A stretch of DNA of 64,000 nt from Chrysomallon squamiferum (Eukaryota > Mollusca > Gastropoda > Neomphalida > Peltospiridae), in assembly GCA_012295275.1 (NCBI GenBank), contig CM022678.1:8414534-8478533 (forward strand), in the 5' to 3' direction. The notes under the pieces are model-generated. The model saw nothing but the letters and a program-made list of their open reading frames with translations, was not told the DNA's origin and did not search any database. Below are positions 58,900 through 64,000 of the stretch, one piece after another. The position numbers and the translations under genes were made by a program. Each line of letters starts with the position of its first letter. Position 1 is the first letter of the stretch.

Positions 58900-58965
58900 A
58901 TGAGATTTTTGACGTCATGGGTATTCATTTGAAGGTCACTGTAAGTTCAAGTTGACGTCACACTT
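58900..58965. promoter_or_regulatory. two perfect TGACGTCA (CRE-type) sites flanking AGGTCA
   Basis: TGACGTCA at 58910-58917 and 58953-58960, with AAGGTCA at 58932-58938 between them. The paralog at 45.66-45.71 kb keeps GACGTCA once but has lost the second site. These palindromes match the CREB/ATF consensus; there is no gene start nearby. Confidence 0.35.
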
Positions 58966-59020
58966 ATACAATGTACTCCAGTGTAATAATGTCCCTACTT
59001 TATTTTGTTTTACGTTTTTG

Positions 59021-59024
<4 letters not shown>

Positions 59025-59116
<92 letters not shown>
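59025..59116. repeat. (CT)n microsatellite
   Basis: About 46 CT units. Confidence 0.95.
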
Positions 59117-59119
<3 letters not shown>

Positions 59120-59734
59120 GTCATTATAAGATTAACTGCCTTTGCTGTTATAGCGAAACATGTTCACCAATAAAGAGCTACCATACAGACACTGACAAAC
59201 ACACAAACGTACACACACACACACTGAGGAACCTGTGGTTGGTTTAAAAAAAAAAAAAAAAACAAACAAAGACCTAGCTAATAGTCGACATCCGAATAAA
59301 TCGTAACTATAATTTACAAAGGAAAAATAGCAGCAACTACAGCATAAACTAGTTCTGGATAAATAGTCTAAACAGCTAGATCTTTTTTTAACAAATAAAA
59401 TATTTAAAACGTAGGATCAACGAATATACAGTGGGGTATATATGTTAATCATTAAAGTATTTTTAGCTACTTCTGTTTGCCTATCTGGTTCAATGCACGC
59501 GCGCGCGCACGTCACGCACATCACACACACATATAAACAAGGGCTGTAACGATACAGACTCGTATTACGATATAAGAACCTCGATACGATACATTTCAAA
59601 ATGAAATTAATATTTTTATTATTCAGACAGACAAAGTATGCATTACATTCCATTGTAAATGAAATCGGTTAACGTTTTTCTTTCTTTTTTTTCTAAGTAA
59701 TTTATTGCATATATATATAATTACAACACAAAGA
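59117..59734. other. diverged paralogous sequence, no gene
   Basis: Parts match 28.9-29.25 and 26.94-27.15 kb (AGCAGCAAC...ACTAGTTCTGGATAAAT). A (GC)n-like CGCGCGCG tract is at 59498-59508. Confidence 0.6.
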
Positions 59735-60770
59735 AAAATGGCGGCAAGCAAGATGATAAATCACGAATTTGCGATCCTCTTGCAATTTACCGAGCGCCAT
59801 TTTGGCGACATTTTGGGTTTCCATTATGTTGTATCCTAAAGTTGTATCCTAAGCAGAAGCGATCGTAGCGACAGTATCATTATCTTAAAAACAATTCCGC
59901 ATGAATTAAAAACACGTATTAAACATTTAGTACAGGCCCGAAACCAATTATTCATCTTACAGAAAAATAAAACTGCTAGAAAAGGCCTTTAAAATTTTAC
60001 TAATATGTTTGGAAAATACTGTCAGCTTTTTTAGTTTTCATTGTTCATTTTATTTTAAGTGTCGAGATCTTCGGTGACTACATTTTGAGCGATTCATAGA
60101 TAGCGATTGTCAGTTTGAGCGATGGACAATAGAGCTATTGTATTCTTTAAGTGTTTGGGAATTAGCGATTTAAAGCGAAAGTATCTGGGAATTTTTAGAA
60201 TAAATTAATTAAACTAAATTAATTTAAAAAACTGGGCATGAGTTCCGAATGTTCGAGTATTTATAGCCTAAAGAAACTGAAATAAAATACATTATTTTCT
60301 TTTTGTACATAGTTTTTAGCATTTTCCTATCACCTTTAAAACAGAAAATGCTAACGGTACATCACTTAATCTGCCAACCACAGAAATTGCTAGGCGTAGC
60401 ATGTAGTCGCTCAAACGTCATTGAACAGTTCTATATTTTAAGTATATAATTATCAAGCTTTGGTCCAGAAAACGAGAAAATGCTGAACTTGGTCCCCGAG
60501 CTATATTCATACCTGGTCTGGCCTCTGTATCGGAAATAAAACCACAGAGATATCTGGTTATTACACAGTAATCCATACAAGTAATACTTAATATACAATT
60601 TTAATTCACAAATATTCTGATACTTCACCAGATTAAAAAAATAAACAAACTGGTTAATGTACGGTTTTAATATTACACTTGTAAATTAATCTTTTTTGTT
60701 GTTAATATTCATCATCCCTGAACTGACACGTTATTATGAAACACTCACAAATAATCAGTCATATATATCT
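59735..60770. repeat. paralogous flank module, copy 5 of 5
   Basis: Same as 37.48-38.49 and 49.33-50.34 kb, including the ATGGCGGC pair and the ATTGTCA stem (60106-60130, one mismatch). No LINE upstream. Confidence 0.88.
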
Positions 60771-60936
60771 ATTTGTCTTTCTACACACACACATACATAC
60801 ACACACACACATAGACACACACACACACACTCACACACACATATACACACACATACACACACACACACACACTCACACACACATACATACACATACACAC
60901 ACACAAATAAACAGTCAGATATATCTATTTGTCTGT

Positions 60937-60970
<34 letters not shown>

Positions 60971-60988
60971 CATACACACACACTGTCC

Positions 60989-61038
<50 letters not shown>

Positions 61039-61165
61039 ACACACATACACACATATATCTATTTGTCACACACACACACACACACAATAAACAAACAGAT
61101 ATATCTCTATTTGTCTGTCCACACACACACACACAAACACACACACACATACACACACACATTTG

Positions 61166-61252
<87 letters not shown>

Positions 61253-61300
61253 CACAAATAAACAGTCAGATATATCTATTTGTCTGTCCACACACACACA
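60771..61300. repeat. (CA)n array with palindromic spacers
   Basis: Spacers near 60748, 60904, 61043 (partial), 61085 and 61254. Cut by the N gap. Confidence 0.95.
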
Positions 61301-61500
61301 NNNNNNNNNNNNNNNNNNNNNNNNNNNNNNNNNNNNNNNNNNNNNNNNNNNNNNNNNNNNNNNNNNNNNNNNNNNNNNNNNNNNNNNNNNNNNNNNNNNN
61401 NNNNNNNNNNNNNNNNNNNNNNNNNNNNNNNNNNNNNNNNNNNNNNNNNNNNNNNNNNNNNNNNNNNNNNNNNNNNNNNNNNNNNNNNNNNNNNNNNNNN
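61301..61500. other. assembly gap (200 N)
   Basis: Second gap of exactly 200 N, again at the end of a (CA)n array and directly upstream of the CKK exons; earlier exons of that gene may be missing here. Confidence 0.99.
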
Positions 61501-61658
61501 TTGTCTGTTTGTTTGTTTGTTCAATTCTTTTATTTTTTTATTTGTTTGTTTGTTTGTTTGTTTTGTGTATTTCTTTATTTTTATTTGTTTGTTTGTTTGT
61601 TTGTTTGTTTATTTGTTTGTTTGTTTGTTTATTTGCTTGTTTGTTTGTTTGTTTGTGT
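61501..61658. repeat. (TTTG)n microsatellite
   Basis: It runs to within a few bases of the CKK exon acceptor (GTATCTAG). Confidence 0.95.
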
Positions 61659-61664
61659 ATCTAG

Positions 61665-61824
61665 GAACTGTCTAAGTCTGATGCTAAACACTTTGTAATT
61701 CTGTTCCAAGATGGAGGATGTCAGTACAGGGCTCTATATTCTTTCACACCTGAAACTGACGAAGTTCTCAAAATCTGTGGTGAGGGACCTAAAGAAATTA
61801 CCAATAAAATGATTCATAGGTTTT
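61665..61824 (+). CDS. CAMSAP/Patronin, CKK domain, penultimate exon
   Basis: The CKK domain is the microtubule-binding end of CAMSAP/Patronin, which caps and stabilises free microtubule minus ends in the cytoplasm. After GTATCTAG the exon reads ELSKSDAKHFVILFQDGG, CQYRALYSFTPETDEVLK and ICGEGPKEITNKMIHRF. It has the family's Ala-x-His-Phe-x-(Ile/Val)-Leu-Phe-(Arg/Gln)-Asp, Cys-Gln-(Phe/Tyr)-Arg-Ala-Leu-Tyr and Gly-x-Gly-Pro-Lys-x-Ile motifs in order. Two overlapping donors follow: GTAAGT at 61825 (used here) and GTGAGT at 61829. The upstream acceptor is embedded in TTTG repeats and earlier exons are not in the window. Identity is clear; whether the copy is functional is not. Confidence 0.88.
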
Positions 61825-62095
61825 GTAAGTGAGTATACATATTTAATATTTTAAACTGTCATAGTAGGTATTGCTACATAAATAAATACTTTTATAAGTA
61901 AGCACATATTTAATATATTTTTATGTCTAACATCATGTACATTGCTATATAAATAAGTAGTTTTGATAAGAAAGTTTATTTTTATATTATTTTAAATCTG
62001 TCTCCACCTTTATAAATTTGTACATTTCTCAACATGCAGCTCATTAATATAATCTAAAATATGTGTTTGCAAATAATGTATTTACTAATTAGTTA

Positions 62096-62153
<58 letters not shown>

Positions 62154-62560
62154 GATATTGATATAAACTGAAAATAATTAGGTGAACTTTTATACTGACC
62201 AAATGAAATTTAAGTTTTTGTGTTTGTCAGTAAAAAAAATTATAGAGCCTATAACAAGAACTTAATCAGTGGTGTGATTAGATAGTGATGATAAAAAATG
62301 TATCAATATCTAATTTCTTATTAATAAAAACCAAATACTTTATTTAGTTTTAAGTTATTTTCTCATATTTTTTTATTTTTGTTTATAATTTATTAATTAT
62401 GTCACAGAACTGACTGCTTAAGATTAAAATATTTCAGTGAATGTAAATGTGTTTTTAAGAATGCTTTCTGATTAGGAATGAGTCAATACTAATGAATTAT
62501 TGTTTTACTTATTAATTACCATGTAATAAATTAATTAATGTTATTTTGTTTCTCTCACAG

Positions 62561-62691
62561 ATATAATTCTAGGGCTAAAAGTTCCACTGACATCAAGCAA
62601 ACATTTATCTGTGTCCATTGATGCTGTTGTTATTCATAATTCTCTCTGGAAGACTGGGAAACCACCAACAACATCAAAGAAAGTGTATTAG
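62561..62691 (+). CDS. CAMSAP/Patronin, CKK domain, last exon
   Basis: The acceptor is TTTCTCTCACAG. With the 61825 donor the exon is open to TAG at 62689-62691 and ends SKHLSVSIDAVVIHNSLW then KTGKPPTTSKKVY. The Ser-(Val/Ile)-Asp-Ala-x-x-Ile-His-(Asn/Asp) motif is the hallmark of the CKK C-terminus. The first part is anomalous: the family-like start YNSRAKSSTDI lies in another frame, reached from the 61829 donor, and the two frames meet where two bases seem to be missing before AGCAAACAT. Either the upstream donor bypasses the lesion, replacing about ten residues, or the copy is broken or mis-sequenced. Confidence 0.8.
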
Positions 62692-62950
62692 GAAGACGTA
62701 GATCTCACAACACACATCAACGTCATCCTGACATCATCAGCAGTTGCAGCAGCAGTTGACTCTTTACATTGTTGTCATGGTTACAATTTATGATGACAAA
62801 TGATTTCTACATTTTTTAATTTTTTTGCTCCTGTTCTGTTTTTTCTTTTCTTTCTTTAATATCTTTACAATGAAAACAAAAATTTTTTTTTCACTTTTTG
62901 CAGTAGTTTGTAAAATTATTTTGTTAAATAAAAACATTTTTTTTTTAATC
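62692..62950 (+). other. 3' untranslated region of the CKK gene
   Basis: Runs from the TAG to the polyadenylation signal, with T-rich and GT-containing sequence just beyond it. The minus-strand open frame here (62788-62973) is Lys-rich A/T translation and is rejected. Confidence 0.55.
62927..62932 (+). promoter_or_regulatory. polyadenylation signal AATAAA
   Basis: AATAAA lies about 235 bp after the stop codon and is followed by T-rich sequence and CATGTGTTTTTC, a plausible GU-rich downstream element. Confidence 0.5.
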
Positions 62951-63119
62951 ATGTGTTTTTCATTGTAGACCATATTGCTTCTGTGTTACATTTCCTGAAT
63001 ATGTGTAAATTTGGCTTTGATGATGTACATGAAGAAATTCATATCACTTCGTTTTGTCATTTTTCATACATTTTCATCTATTTTTCACTATACTTTGTTT
63101 CAATTCAGGTTTAATGTGC

Positions 63120-63365
63120 ATTTTTAAAGCTACTTTAAATTTAAGTGTGCTGATTTTAAACATGCTATTGAAACATGCTATTTAAATATGGCAATGAAAC
63201 ATGCTATTTAAATAAGTTAATGAAACATGCTAATTTAAATATCCTGACTAGAACATCACAGTTTTATACAAGCAAATTTCAACTATAAAATATTAATATG
63301 CCAATGGGAAAATGTTAATTTGAGTGTGCCAGTTAAAATATGCATATTTAAATATGCTAATTTAA
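63120..63365. repeat. degenerate short repeat with ACATGCTATTTAAAT
   Basis: Five or more loosely spaced copies of (A)AACATGCTA(T)TTTAAAT, most regular between 63160 and 63240. Confidence 0.6.
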
Positions 63366-63431
63366 AAATATTTTTATTTATTTAAATTCCTATATTTATA
63401 ATCTAGAAATGATAATCTAAAAATAATTAAT

Positions 63432-63650
63432 CCTTTTCAGAATATTCAGATCTTTAATTCATAGGTGTGAAATAAAATCTAGAATGAACCAGTGATATTT
63501 CAAATCACTGTTTGTCAGATATAGATGCAAATTTGTAATTAATCATTTTCAGAATACTGAGATCTTTAATTCATAGGGAGTGAAATAAAATCTACAATGA
63601 ACCCATGATATTTCAAACCACTGTTTGTCAGATATAGCTAGCTGCAAGTT
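63432..63650 (+). repeat. tandem duplication of about 112 bp
   Basis: Copy 1 about 63432-63540, copy 2 about 63544-63645. Shared blocks are AGATCTTTAATTCATAGG, GTGAAATAAAATCTA, TGATATTTCAAA and CACTGTTTGTCAGATATAG. Confidence 0.85.
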
Positions 63651-64000
63651 TTTTAGATGGGAAATATTTTTAACATGATTAATCAGGCTGCATCACAGTT
63701 TCTGCATTCAAATCTGATTTAATCTATAATAATGTGCTACTGAATATTGCTTCTCAGTTATAAATGACTTACTTATTTAAAAAAAGAAGAGTTGTTTTTT
63801 TTATACCTGTGGAATTTTCCAGTTGTGTTTCATGATGAATTTAAGTTCTATAGTGCTAAATGTTAAAGAAAAGAAAATTTCAAAGTAAAACTTGTCTAAA
63901 AACTCATGAAAATTTCTTTCAGTAAAAAACATGTTCTGTTTTTGTTACTAGAATCTAGTAGCACAATTTTGTTTTCTATTATTATTATTATTATTATTTT
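63651..64000. other. AT-rich sequence, nothing recognised
   Basis: No exon or mobile element seen; an (ATT)n tract begins at 63977 and runs off the window. Confidence 0.5.

Noticed and set aside
62788-62973. Lys-rich minus-strand frame
   Set aside because: Translation of T-rich 3' UTR of the CKK gene.

Overview
The window is nuclear DNA of an animal. It is very AT-rich, has spliced genes with GT-AG introns, and is dominated by microsatellites, minisatellites, degraded LINEs and segmental duplications. Two protein families are recognisable: the metazoan-specific microtubule minus-end protein CAMSAP/Patronin and a calcium-binding EGF-repeat protein with symmetric phase-1 exons. The LINE type, gene style and repeat content fit a lophotrochozoan, most likely a mollusc; this is inference.

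Left genic block (about 0.3-16 kb). On the minus strand, a chain of short exons from 10.86 kb down to about 4.3 kb reads as the N-terminal calponin-homology (CH) region of CAMSAP, in collinear order. Further open minus-strand blocks at 3.5-3.75, 2.67-2.85 and 0.32-0.42 kb may continue the same gene. The chain carries frameshifts and several in-frame TGA codons, so it is either a decaying copy or a poorly polished sequence. A LINE endonuclease fragment sits in one of its introns (8.9-9.9 kb). On the plus strand, EGF-like exons run from about 12.9 to 16.0 kb; most need one or two single-base insertions to read through. The two genes are head to head across a CpG-containing interval at 11.3-12.2 kb.

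Repeat block (about 16-61.6 kb). This is a mosaic of paralogous segments reused three to six times: a 2 kb segment taken from just downstream of the EGF exons (16.0, 40.9, 53.1 kb), a 4 kb segment (34.5, 46.4, truncated 54.3 kb), a segment ending in (CA)n arrays with a palindromic spacer (21, 31, 37.6, 49.4, 59.8 kb), and others. Two of the five paralogs of one segment carry a LINE reverse-transcriptase remnant. A 22-bp minisatellite of roughly 45 units lies at 57.3-58.4 kb and a 72-bp minisatellite at 50.6-51.7 kb. Two 200-N gaps interrupt (CA)n-rich sequence. I see no convincing host gene in this block.

Right block (61.66-64 kb). On the plus strand, the last two coding exons of a CAMSAP CKK domain end with a stop codon and a polyadenylation signal. 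The window therefore holds a CAMSAP N-terminus pointing left and a CAMSAP C-terminus pointing right, separated by the repeat block. No tRNA, rRNA, CRISPR or prokaryotic feature was seen.
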